A program made the translations under genes and the position numbers. From Armatimonadota bacterium (GTDB taxonomy: Bacteria > Armatimonadota > Zipacnadia > JAUWAU01), in the NCBI GenBank assembly GCA_030601885.1, contig JAUWAU010000001.1, forward strand, positions 310,001 through 374,000: 64,000 bases of DNA. The letters run 5' to 3'. Below, one piece after another: positions 39,554 to 47,057 of the stretch. Within the stretch, counting starts at the first letter, position 1. Every line of letters starts with the position of its first letter. The notes under the pieces were generated by a model. It had not been told where the DNA came from, did no database searches, and saw only the letters and a program-made list of their open reading frames with translations.

Positions 39554-40771
39554 ATGATGCGCTCAAGACCCGAACAGCCGACCACTGAACCGAGCGAGCG
39601 ATCCCACCGCCCGCGCTGCATCATGCTCATACTGGGTACGCGCCCGGAGGCCATAAAGCTGGGGCCGGTGTATGAGGAGCTCCGCGGCCGCGCCGGGAGC
39701 CGGCACGCAGTCTTGGTCCTCACGGGCCAGCATCGAGAGATGGTGGCGCCGTTTCTCCCGACTTTCGGCATGAAGCCGCAGTATGACTTGCGGGTGATGC
39801 AAGAGGGGCAGAGCCTGTGGCAGCTCACGTCTCGCATCATTGCCGCACTTGAGGAGCCGCTCGCCGCGGAGAAGCCGGACGTAGTCGTCGTTCAGGGCGA
39901 CACCGCATCGGCCTTCTGCGGTGCGCTGGCGGCCTTCCACAGCCAGATCCCCTCGGCTCACGTGGAGGCCGGGCTGCGGTCTCACATCAAGTACGACCCG
40001 TTCCCGGAGGAGATGTACCGGCGCATGATATCCCGGCTGGCCGATGTGCATTTCGCTCCGACGCCCCAAGCGAAGGCCAACCTGCTGGCTGAGGGCATCC
40101 CCGACGACCGGATTCATGTCACCGGCAATACGGCCATTGATGCCGTGCTGTCAGTCGCCCAGCGAAGCGCGAGCCTTGCCGGAACCGAGTTCGAATGGGT
40201 GGAGGGCTACGCCGGCCGCATCATATTGGTCACGGCCCACCGCCGAGAGAGCCTCGGGGAGCGGCACGAACGGGTGTTCAAGGCGCTGCGGAAGTTGGCC
40301 GCAGCGCACGAGGACGTCACTGTTCTGTATCCGATGCACCTGAGCCCGAGGGTGCGGCAAGTAGCCGAAACAATGCTCGGCGGAGCTGAGCGCGTGGTGC
40401 TGGCTGAGCCGCCTGACTACCAGACGTTCGTCACTCTCATGGGCCGCAGCCATCTCATCATCACCGACTCGGGTGGCATTCAGGAGGAGGCGCCGGCCCT
40501 GGGCAAGCCCGTGCTGGTGGTACGAGAAACGAGCGAAAGGCCCGAGGGCATCGCGACGGGCGCTCTCCGGCTGGTGGGGACGGACACGGGGGCAATTGTG
40601 GACGCAGCAGAGCTGCTGCTGACCGATGAGCAGGAGTACCAGAGAATGGCGCGGGCGCCGAACCCGTATGGCGATGGCCACGCGGCGGCCCGGATTTGCG
40701 ATGGGCTCGAGCATTTCCTGGGGCTCAGTGAGAGGCGGCCGACAGACTTCGTTTCCCCCCTCCCAGTATAA
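39554..40771 (+). CDS. wecB: UDP-N-acetylglucosamine 2-epimerase (non-hydrolysing)
   Basis: Interconverts UDP-GlcNAc and UDP-ManNAc for surface polysaccharide synthesis. The 405-residue GT-B fold protein has LGTRPEAIKLGPVYEEL, LTGQHREMV, VVVQGDTASAFCGALAAF, HVEAGLRSHIKYDPFPEEMYRR's core residues, VTGNTAIDAVL, VTAHRRESLG and the C-terminal TDSGGIQEEAPALGKPVLVVR with the catalytic acidic residues and ETxRPEG. About 20 residues before the first motif are unusual and could mean a start at a later codon. A MITE follows 29 bp after the stop. The divergent neighbour is the response regulator. Confidence 0.95.
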   Translation: MMRSRPEQPTTEPSERSHRPRCIMLILGTRPEAIKLGPVYEELRGRAGSRHAVLVLTGQHREMVAPFLPTFGMKPQYDLRVMQEGQSLWQLTSRIIAALEEPLAAEKPDVVVVQGDTASAFCGALAAFHSQIPSAHVEAGLRSHIKYDPFPEEMYRRMISRLADVHFAPTPQAKANLLAEGIPDDRIHVTGNTAIDAVLSVAQRSASLAGTEFEWVEGYAGRIILVTAHRRESLGERHERVFKALRKLAAAHEDVTVLYPMHLSPRVRQVAETMLGGAERVVLAEPPDYQTFVTLMGRSHLIITDSGGIQEEAPALGKPVLVVRETSERPEGIATGALRLVGTDTGAIVDAAELLLTDEQEYQRMARAPNPYGDGHAAARICDGLEHFLGLSERRPTDFVSPLPV

Positions 40772-40800
40772 GAGCCGTTCGTGGGACACGGTGGCACTAA

Positions 40801-40930
40801 GAGCCTATCCTAAAACCAGCCGCTCCAAGAGATGTCATTCTGAGCAACGCGAAGAATCTCGTCCTGGAGGCTATTGCGAGATGCTTCGCCAGGCTCAGCA
40901 TGACAAATCAAGGGGTTTTAGGATAGGCTC
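40801..40930. mobile_element. MITE with 17-bp perfect terminal inverted repeats, copy 1
   Basis: GAGCCTATCCTAAAACC (40801-40817) and its exact complement (40914-40930) enclose 96 bp; the element is flanked by TAA on both sides (40798-40800, 40931-40933), a 3-bp target duplication of IS5/IS1031 style. The interior reads GTCATTCTGAGCAACGCGAA, GAATCTC, GCGAGATGCTTCGCC and CAGCATGACA, a pattern widespread among bacterial palindromic elements. A diverged copy lies at 45384-45532. Confidence 0.88.
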
Positions 40931-41007
40931 TAACGGCGGACGGGCCCCGCTGCAGCGCACACCATGTTTCGAGGTCTGCTGTTCGCTACCTATCAGGAGG
41001 CAAAAGC

Positions 41008-42099
41008 ATGCAGTATCGTACGTTGGGACGTACCGGGGTGGAGGTCTCGATAGTCAGCTTCGGCGCAATCAAGCTGCCCAGGATCACTCAGGAGGAGTCC
41101 ACGGCGGCGCTCAACCGGGCGCTTGATTTGGGGGTGAACTTCGTGGACACGGCCCGCGGCTATCGCGACAGTGAAACGAAAATAGGCATCGCGCTCCAGA
41201 AGCGACGCGATGACTACATCCTGGCCACCAAGACGCCGACCCGCGACGCAGCCGGGGCGATGGAGAATCTGGAGGCAAGCCTGAAGGAGCTGCGCACCGA
41301 CGTCATTGATCTCTGGCAGCTTCACTCCGTGAGCGATCCGGATAGCTTTGAGAAGGTCATGGCCCCGGGCGGGGCTGCGGAGGCGCTCGTGAACGCCAAG
41401 GAGCAGGGGAAGGTCCGGCACATCGGCGTGACCTCGCATCGCTCCCACGAAGCCATGCGTCGAGCGATCACCTGCGGCCTGTTCGAGACTATCATGCTCT
41501 GTTACAACGCCCTTGATTCGGAGGCAGTGGAGCCCGAGATTCTGCCCCTTGCCAAGAAGCACAACGTGGGCGTCATCGTCATGAAGGCCCTCTCCGGGGG
41601 GGCGTTGAGCACTCCGCCGGAAGAGGGCAGCGAAGGGCCACTCCGACCGGACCCCATAGTGGTCGGGTCGCTCCGGTACGTCGTCTCCAACGATGCCGTC
41701 ACGACCGTCATACCCGGCATCGAGCGCGTGGCGGAGATCGAGGACGACGCGGCCGTCGGCGACGCTCCTCTGCCCATGACCGAGGCGGAGAAGGATGCCC
41801 TCCTCCGCCGCATCGGCGGCCTGCGGCGCGACTTCCGCTATGGGCAGGTGTGCCTGTGCTGCGGGTATTGCCAGCCGTGTCCCGAGGGCGTGCTCGTCCC
41901 CGAGATACTCCGCGCTGCGGACATGTACCAGCGGTATCCGAAGCGGGTCAAGTACATGGGCGTGGAGGCATATCAGGCCATCGAAGTCGGCCCCGAGCAC
42001 TGCGAGCAGTGCGGCGAGTGCGAGGAGCAATGCCCGGCCGGGCTCCCGGTTCGGGAGAAGCTGAAGGAGGTCGCGGCCCTCTTCGCCAAGGCCGATTGA
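41008..42099 (+). CDS. Aldo/keto reductase with C-terminal ferredoxin domain
   Basis: The 363-residue protein has an aldo/keto-reductase barrel (MQYRTLGRTGVEVS; Asp-Tyr-Lys-His region VNFVDTARGYRDSE; ILATKTPTRD; WQLHSVSD) and a C-terminal extension with two Cys clusters, CLCCGYCQPCPEG and CEQCGECEEQCPAG, likely two [4Fe-4S] clusters. The family is common in anaerobes and is annotated as a predicted oxidoreductase; electron donor and substrate are unknown. ATG with AGGAGG 8 nt upstream. It stands alone between a MITE and the convergent glycosyltransferase gene. Confidence 0.92.
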   Translation: MQYRTLGRTGVEVSIVSFGAIKLPRITQEESTAALNRALDLGVNFVDTARGYRDSETKIGIALQKRRDDYILATKTPTRDAAGAMENLEASLKELRTDVIDLWQLHSVSDPDSFEKVMAPGGAAEALVNAKEQGKVRHIGVTSHRSHEAMRRAITCGLFETIMLCYNALDSEAVEPEILPLAKKHNVGVIVMKALSGGALSTPPEEGSEGPLRPDPIVVGSLRYVVSNDAVTTVIPGIERVAEIEDDAAVGDAPLPMTEAEKDALLRRIGGLRRDFRYGQVCLCCGYCQPCPEGVLVPEILRAADMYQRYPKRVKYMGVEAYQAIEVGPEHCEQCGECEEQCPAGLPVREKLKEVAALFAKAD

Positions 42100-42139
42100 G
42101 GGAGGGGAGTTCTGCGGCGGCGCGCACCTCGAGCCTCAG

Positions 42140-42820
42140 TCAGTCCACGAACCGATACTTGAGCAGACACCACGCGGCGGCGAAGCCGTCGGACCAGCGC
42201 AGCTTCTTGCCCTCGGCCACCGTGCGGGGGCTGTAGTGGATTGGCACCTCAACGACGCGGGCTCCGCGCTTGGCCAGCTTCGCCGCCATCTCGTAATCGA
42301 GGTCAAAGCTCGAGCACCGCAGCTTGAGGCCCTTGAGAAGGGGCGTCCGCACGAGCTTGTAGCAACTGGCCACATCGGTGAGCTGCGAGCCGTACAGGAG
42401 CCTGAACAAGTCGTTCAGGCGGTTGCGACCGAAGGAGTGGATCGCGGGTCCGGTGGCTGCGTCCGTCCCGCCAAATCGAGTGCCGATTACGGCGTCGGCT
42501 GCCTCCGCATGAGCGGCCGCCAGCAGCTTGTGATAGTCCTGGGGGTCGTACTCGAGGTCGGCGTCCTGCACGATGGTGAAATCGCCGCGTGCCCGCTCGA
42601 TCCCGGCACGCACCGACGTGCCCTTGAGCATGTTGCGCGGCTGCAACACGACCTCGACGTTCTCCGCCTGAAGCTCCTGCAGGACCTCGCGCGTCCCATC
42701 CGTCGAGCAGTTGTCTACGATGATGATTTCCTTGTCGATCTCAACTGCCTGAACGCGGCGCAGGATCTCGAGGATCGTGTCCTTCTCGTTGTAGACCGGC
42801 ATTATCACCGAGAGCGTCAT
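42140..42820 (-). CDS. Family 2 glycosyltransferase, polyprenyl-phosphate sugar synthase type
   Basis: The 226-residue GT-A domain protein has LSVIMPVYNEKDTILEIL, IIIVDNCSTDGTREVL, the DxD region TIVQDADLEYDPQDY, VIGTRFGG and a SCYKLVRTPLLKGLKL block as in dolichyl/undecaprenyl-phosphate mannosyltransferases (DPM1-like, without membrane domain). It would load a sugar onto a lipid-phosphate carrier. The minus-strand neighbours upstream are a small flippase-like membrane protein and cysC, in the order sat, phosphodiesterase, cysC, membrane protein, glycosyltransferase. Confidence 0.9.
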   Translation of the reverse strand: MTLSVIMPVYNEKDTILEILRRVQAVEIDKEIIIVDNCSTDGTREVLQELQAENVEVVLQPRNMLKGTSVRAGIERARGDFTIVQDADLEYDPQDYHKLLAAAHAEAADAVIGTRFGGTDAATGPAIHSFGRNRLNDLFRLLYGSQLTDVASCYKLVRTPLLKGLKLRCSSFDLDYEMAAKLAKRGARVVEVPIHYSPRTVAEGKKLRWSDGFAAAWCLLKYRFVD

Positions 42821-42865
42821 ACAGTTGCGCCTCAGGGGGCTAGTCGCGGCGCGCCCGAGCGGACA

Positions 42866-43306
42866 TTAGCCGTGCCGGGTGCTCAGGAGAGCGCCGCTGG
42901 TGTCAGTGTCTGTAGAGGGTCCCGAGGTGGACGTAGGATACGAGAAGACGACGAGCACGAGGCCCAGGCATACCACGGCCAGGCCGGCGATGCGCAGCGC
43001 GGGCAAGCTCTCTTTGAGCAACGCCGACGATAGCAGCATGAGAAGGACGACCTGGGCAAAGGCCACCAGGGGATAGGCGTAACTGAGGTCGAGGCGGCTC
43101 AGCACAACGAGCCACAACATGGCGCTGATAACGAAACACGCCAGGCCGGCGAGCACCCGAACGCCGAGCAACGCACTCAGCAACTGACCGATCCCACTGA
43201 CCTTTTCGGCGCTCATGCCCCATTTCATCAGCATCTGGCCGGTCATCGCCAAGCTCATAGAGACGGCCAGCATCAGTAGCGCACCGACATCGACAGAGCC
43301 TTTCAT
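42866..43306 (-). CDS. Small EamA/SMR-like membrane protein (ArnE/ArnF-like)
   Basis: A 146-residue protein with four hydrophobic segments (ALLMLAVSMSLAMTGQMLMK, VRVLAGLACFVISAMLWLVV, AYPLVAFAQVVLLMLLSSAL, AGLAVVCLGLVLVVF) and the SRLDLSYAYPLVA motif of small EamA-like transporters such as the ArnE/ArnF flippase of undecaprenyl-phosphate aminoarabinose. The place between a polyprenyl-phosphate glycosyltransferase and cysC supports a lipid-linked sugar flippase. The start at 43306 fits the family; a GTG at 43339, six bases from the cysC stop, is the alternative. Confidence 0.8.
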   Translation of the reverse strand: MKGSVDVGALLMLAVSMSLAMTGQMLMKWGMSAEKVSGIGQLLSALLGVRVLAGLACFVISAMLWLVVLSRLDLSYAYPLVAFAQVVLLMLLSSALLKESLPALRIAGLAVVCLGLVLVVFSYPTSTSGPSTDTDTSGALLSTRHG

Positions 43307-43345
43307 GCGTGCAATCGTCCCTTTGTCTGCTGTGCTCACCGCGGC

Positions 43346-43909
43346 TCACCGCGCGGCCGTCTCCGGCTTGGCGCCGACCTCGGCCGGGATGAGGCCCGAC
43401 TCGCGGAGGTAATTCATCACCGTTGCACTGCTCTCCTCGGCGGTCTCTTTGTCCGTTTCGAGGATGATCTCCGGCTCAGTCGGCTCCTCGTACGGCAGGT
43501 GCATACCGGCGATATCGTTCACTTCGCCGCGCGCGGCTCGTGCGTACAGCCCCTTGGGATCGCGGCGCTGGCACACCTCGAGCGGACACTTCACCCACAC
43601 CTCGACGAAGTTGTCCACCATGGCGCGCGCCCGCTCCCGGAACAGGCGCAGGTTGGACACGGCGGCAACGATGACGCATACGCCGTTGCGGCTCAACAGG
43701 TGGCCGAAGAAGGCCAGCCGTTTCGTGTTCTCGTCTCGCGCCTCCGGCGTGTAGCCCAGGTTCGGACTGATGTTGGCCCGAATTTCGTCAGAATCCAGAT
43801 TCTCCACCCGCAGCCCCATGTCACGAAGTTCGCGCTCAACGCGTCCGGCCACGGTGGTCTTGCCGGCTGCCGGAATTCCGGTAACCCAAATAAGAAAGCC
43901 TTCGCGCAT
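43346..43909 (-). CDS. cysC: Adenylylsulfate (APS) kinase
   Basis: Phosphorylates APS to PAPS, the activated sulfate donor. The 187-residue protein has the P-loop WVTGIPAAGKTTVAGRVE (GIPAAGKT where most have GLSGAGKST), VENLDSDEIRANISPNLGYT, the APS-binding NTKRLAFFGHLLSRNG and VWVKCPLEVCQRRDPKGLYARA. The P-loop variant and the C-terminal extension are slightly unusual. Sat, which makes APS, is encoded 1.6 kb upstream on the same strand; no APS or PAPS reductase is in the window, so PAPS could serve sulfation of a glycan rather than assimilation. Confidence 0.93.
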   Translation of the reverse strand: MREGFLIWVTGIPAAGKTTVAGRVERELRDMGLRVENLDSDEIRANISPNLGYTPEARDENTKRLAFFGHLLSRNGVCVIVAAVSNLRLFRERARAMVDNFVEVWVKCPLEVCQRRDPKGLYARAARGEVNDIAGMHLPYEEPTEPEIILETDKETAEESSATVMNYLRESGLIPAEVGAKPETAAR

Positions 43910-43968
43910 AATAACAAGTTCCTTTCGGTGGAGCGCGCCTTCGGGCGGTGCCCGAAGCGAGGAGTTGG

Positions 43969-45363
43969 CTACCCTATGGCCTTGCCTTCCATATCGCCGG
44001 GGATAGGCAGGCCGAGTAAGCGCAGTATAGTGGGCGCGCCATCGAGGATGTCCACATCGTGCAGCCGTTTGCCGCCCCGAATTCCGCCGCCAGTTATGAT
44101 GAAGATGCCCTTCTCTGCATGCATCGCGTCGTCGGGCCCGATCTCCGTCTCGAACGAGTGGATCGAGCCGGTGCCCACCGTTTGCGAGGAGCGCCAGTAC
44201 AGGTCATCGAAGTACACCAACAGATCCGGTGCCTCCGACACGTGGGGGCCGGTGTAGACGTCCTGGGGCTTATGAACCTTTGTGTTCATAACGCGCCCGG
44301 TCTGGTCCTGTATCCCCTTGATCGCCTGTGCGAGCCTGTCGCGCTCCTGCTCGTAGTCAGCCGGATCGATGCATCCCTGCTCCTCGCGTCCACGGACATT
44401 CATGAAAACTCTGGCGTAGTAGCCGCCAGAGCCCCACGCCTTGGTGCTCAACCAGTCGATCGGCGCCTCCCGTATGTCGCAGGGCTCCGTAAGCGGCTCC
44501 GAGAGCCGCATGAAGCCCTCCTGGATCATCCAGTCGTTGATGTTGAGGCTGCCGTCCATGCGCTTGGCACCGTGGTCCGATACCACGATTATCGCCGTGC
44601 CCCGCGGCAGCAGCCCCAGCAGATCGCCGATCTCTTTGTCCAGGTACTTGTAGTAGTCGAGAATGGCGGTCTCGTACTTGTTGCCCGGCTCGTATTTCAT
44701 GTGCTCGGGGTCGCAGAACTTCCAGAAGCCGTGGTGGATTCTGTCCGGGCCCATCTCCACCAGGAAGAACAGGTCCCATGGCTTCGTCCGGACGAAGTGT
44801 CGGGCAAGAGCGAATCGCTTGGCCGTCATGTCGTAGATCTGCTTCAGCAGCCCGTCCTTGTCCTCGGTGCGGAAGCCCTCCACGTCGATCATGTACTCGC
44901 CCACGACGTCGGCGATCTCTTGCTTGAGCGCTGGCGGGTACGTGTATTGGCTATCGATGCCGGGCGTGAGGAAGCTGGTCACCATCAGGCCCTTCAGCGG
45001 CGTGGCCGGATACGTCTGAGGGACGCCAAGTATGATGCAGTCTTTCCCCTCCCGCGAGGCAATGTCCCAGACCCGTGGCTCCTTCACGGCGTCGCCGGTC
45101 GCGATCCAGATGTCGTGATACGAGTGCCCCTTGCGGTTGCGGAAGCCAAAGAAGCCCAGTTGACCCGGGTTCTTGCTGGTGCAGAAGCACGCCCATGCCG
45201 GGACGGTGATGGGGGGAATGGACGATTGAATCTCCCCGTAGCCGCCCTGCTCCATGAGACGCTTGAGATTGGGTAGCTCGTCCCCCCACCGGTTGAAGAC
45301 GAGCTCGGGCTCAGCGCAGTCGAGCCCGAGCACCATGACCCTCTTTCGTCGGCGCAGCAGCAT
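43969..45363 (-). CDS. Alkaline phosphatase-superfamily phosphodiesterase (sat-cysC neighbour)
   Basis: The 464-residue protein has metal Asp in VMVLGLDCAEPELVF, a nucleophile region PPITVPAWACFCTSKNPGQLGFFGF (Pro-Ala-Trp with the expected Thr/Ser replaced by Ala or supplied by a neighbouring residue), VEMGPDRIHHGFWK and VVSDHGAKRMDG, and a final EKGIFIITGGGI block. It has no signal peptide. The start at 45363 has GGAGG 8 nt upstream. It lies between sat and cysC. Related proteins are annotated as type I phosphodiesterases; a role in PAP/PAPS or nucleotide turnover is an attractive guess from context only. Confidence 0.83.
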   Translation of the reverse strand: MLLRRRKRVMVLGLDCAEPELVFNRWGDELPNLKRLMEQGGYGEIQSSIPPITVPAWACFCTSKNPGQLGFFGFRNRKGHSYHDIWIATGDAVKEPRVWDIASREGKDCIILGVPQTYPATPLKGLMVTSFLTPGIDSQYTYPPALKQEIADVVGEYMIDVEGFRTEDKDGLLKQIYDMTAKRFALARHFVRTKPWDLFFLVEMGPDRIHHGFWKFCDPEHMKYEPGNKYETAILDYYKYLDKEIGDLLGLLPRGTAIIVVSDHGAKRMDGSLNINDWMIQEGFMRLSEPLTEPCDIREAPIDWLSTKAWGSGGYYARVFMNVRGREEQGCIDPADYEQERDRLAQAIKGIQDQTGRVMNTKVHKPQDVYTGPHVSEAPDLLVYFDDLYWRSSQTVGTGSIHSFETEIGPDDAMHAEKGIFIITGGGIRGGKRLHDVDILDGAPTILRLLGLPIPGDMEGKAIG

Positions 45364-45383
45364 AGCTCGGTCCTCCACACGTG

Positions 45384-45532
45384 CCGCCTGTCCGAAAGAC
45401 GACTCACTATCATGCTGAGCGCTGAGGACCGCGTGTGGTCCTCAGCGAAGCATCTCGCGTCAGGCCGTGCCGAGATTCTTCACTGCGTTCAGAATGACAT
45501 TGTCCTCAGTGTTTGGGTTTTCGAACAGGCTC
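45384..45532. mobile_element. Diverged MITE, copy 2, abutting the sat stop codon
   Basis: On the minus strand it starts GAGCCTGTTCGAAAACCC and contains GTCATTCTGAACGCAGTGAA, GAATCTCGG, GCGAGATGCTTCGCTGAGGA and CTCAGCATGATA, collinear with copy 1. The far end (GCCTGTCCGAAAGAC) is a degraded inverted repeat. The TAA target at its head is the sat stop codon. An inner hairpin GAGGACC-ACACGC-GGTCCTC distinguishes this copy. Confidence 0.72.
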
Positions 45533-46702
45533 TTATGCGACGAACGGATCGCCCGCGTCCATGAGCACCTGGAAGACTTCCGGTCGCATGATCTGTTTTG
45601 GCGGCTGACGGCCGTCCCGCAGCATTGCCCGGATCTCGGTGCCGCTGAAGGCGATGTGATCGGCTGATGTGTGTGGGCAGGTGCGCTCGCTGGCGATCCG
45701 TTCGCAGATCGTGCAATAGAAGAAATCCCCGCGAATCGTAATCGGCTGTATCTCCAGGTCGGGGAATTGCTCGAAGATTTCGATGGCGGCCTCCTCGGCG
45801 TAGAAGTTGCCTACGCCGGCATGGTCTCGCCCGATGATGATATGGGTGCAGCCGAAGTTCTTCCGCACGATGGCGTGGAAGATGGCTTCTTTTGGCCCGG
45901 CGTACCGCATCGGCGTGTCCAGCACACTGAGCACCACCCGGTCCGGCGGGAAGTAGTGCTCCAGCATGACTTGGTAGGCCTTCAGGATCACGCTGTCGCG
46001 GAAGTCTCCCGACTTCTTGCGTCCCACGATCGGATGGATGAGCAGGCCGTCCACGAGTCCCAGCACCGTTTTCTGCAGGTCCTCGTGCCCGACGTGTGGG
46101 ACGTTGCGCGTCTGAAAGGCGACCGTGCTGCGCCATCCACGCTCGTCAAAGAGAGCGCGCGTATCAGCCGGGGCGAGGTCGCACCCCTCATAGCGAGAGT
46201 TCCGGCACAGCGCCATGTCCACCGGGCCAGCCAATAGACGATCGTTTCTGGCGTGCATCCTCGCCACCCCCGGATGCGCCTCGTCGTCAGTGCCGAAGAC
46301 TGCTCGCGCCAGTTCCTCCTTGCCGTAGCCGTATATGCGCTCCAGGTGCAGAATGCCCACGAAACCGTCCTCGGATCTATCGCCCTCCTCCGCCTCGTAC
46401 AGGGCCACATCGTGACCCTCAGACAGGCCGTCGGCCGTGGGCTCGTCCACGTCCAGCAGGATGGGCATCGTGAAGGCGGTGCCGTCCGCGAGCCGACCCG
46501 ATTCCATGATGCTCTGAAGGTCCGCGTTGCCCACCGGGCCCTCGAGAGGGCTGAAAACGCCGGTGGCAATGTTGCGCAGCTCCTGCGCTGCTTCCGGATC
46601 CAGGAACAACGCCGGCAGGGCTGCAGCCTCCCTGCGTGCCTTTTCCGCCTCAGGAGGCGCGTACACTCGATTGACAAGCTTGCCACCATGGGGAGAGATC
46701 AT
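45533..46702 (-). CDS. sat: Sulfate adenylyltransferase (ATP sulfurylase)
   Basis: Forms APS from ATP and sulfate. The 389-residue homomeric-type enzyme has GVFSPLEGPVGNADLQSIM, the ATP motif VAFQTRNVPHVGHEDLQK (the usual QTRNPxHxAHE with two substitutions), VGRKKSGDF, PMRYAGPKEAIFHAIVRKNFG, IIGRDHAGVGNFY and the C-terminal Cys-rich zinc-like region FFYCTICERIASERTCPHT. The stop codon TAA is at the edge of a MITE. A TTGACA-N17-GAGAAT promoter lies about 50 bp upstream. First gene of the sat - phosphodiesterase - cysC - membrane protein - glycosyltransferase array. Confidence 0.96.
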   Translation of the reverse strand: MISPHGGKLVNRVYAPPEAEKARREAAALPALFLDPEAAQELRNIATGVFSPLEGPVGNADLQSIMESGRLADGTAFTMPILLDVDEPTADGLSEGHDVALYEAEEGDRSEDGFVGILHLERIYGYGKEELARAVFGTDDEAHPGVARMHARNDRLLAGPVDMALCRNSRYEGCDLAPADTRALFDERGWRSTVAFQTRNVPHVGHEDLQKTVLGLVDGLLIHPIVGRKKSGDFRDSVILKAYQVMLEHYFPPDRVVLSVLDTPMRYAGPKEAIFHAIVRKNFGCTHIIIGRDHAGVGNFYAEEAAIEIFEQFPDLEIQPITIRGDFFYCTICERIASERTCPHTSADHIAFSGTEIRAMLRDGRQPPKQIMRPEVFQVLMDAGDPFVA

Positions 46703-47057
46703 GTGATACCGTCTGGCCTTTCAGTCAGGTAGCAGAGATCGGGGCCGGAGCATTCTCCACTTTCGCGTTGCCTCTGTCAAGGATTTGTTGGCTCGCCTGC
46801 CACGATGTTTCCCATGGTAGGGACACCGCATGAACTCAGGAGGTACCCGGGTGCCAAGTGGGGCGCGGGCGGGCCGCTGCGATGGTGTGGCACAACTGCG
46901 GCGGGGGTTAAGCGTGACCGGCAGCCGGGGTGGTGACGGTGGTGCACACCTGCCTGATGTAAGCTACCACGATGGAGAGCATGGACGATCTCGGTATTGC
47001 GGAGCCGCGACACCACGTCACCATGCCCACGGGATCAAGCACCGGGGTCGGGTACCG
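46703..47057. other. Intergenic region, 355 bp
   Basis: Gap upstream of sat and downstream of the fusion kinase gene. Contains the predicted sat promoter; the remainder has short open frames without ribosome sites and no recognisable feature. Confidence 0.5.
46752..46780 (-). promoter_or_regulatory. Predicted sigma70-type promoter of sat
   Basis: Minus strand TTGACA (46775-46780), 17-bp spacer, GAGAAT (46752-46757). Perfect -35 box, -10 box 4 of 6. The transcript would start near 46745, about 43 nt before the sat start. Confidence 0.55.
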
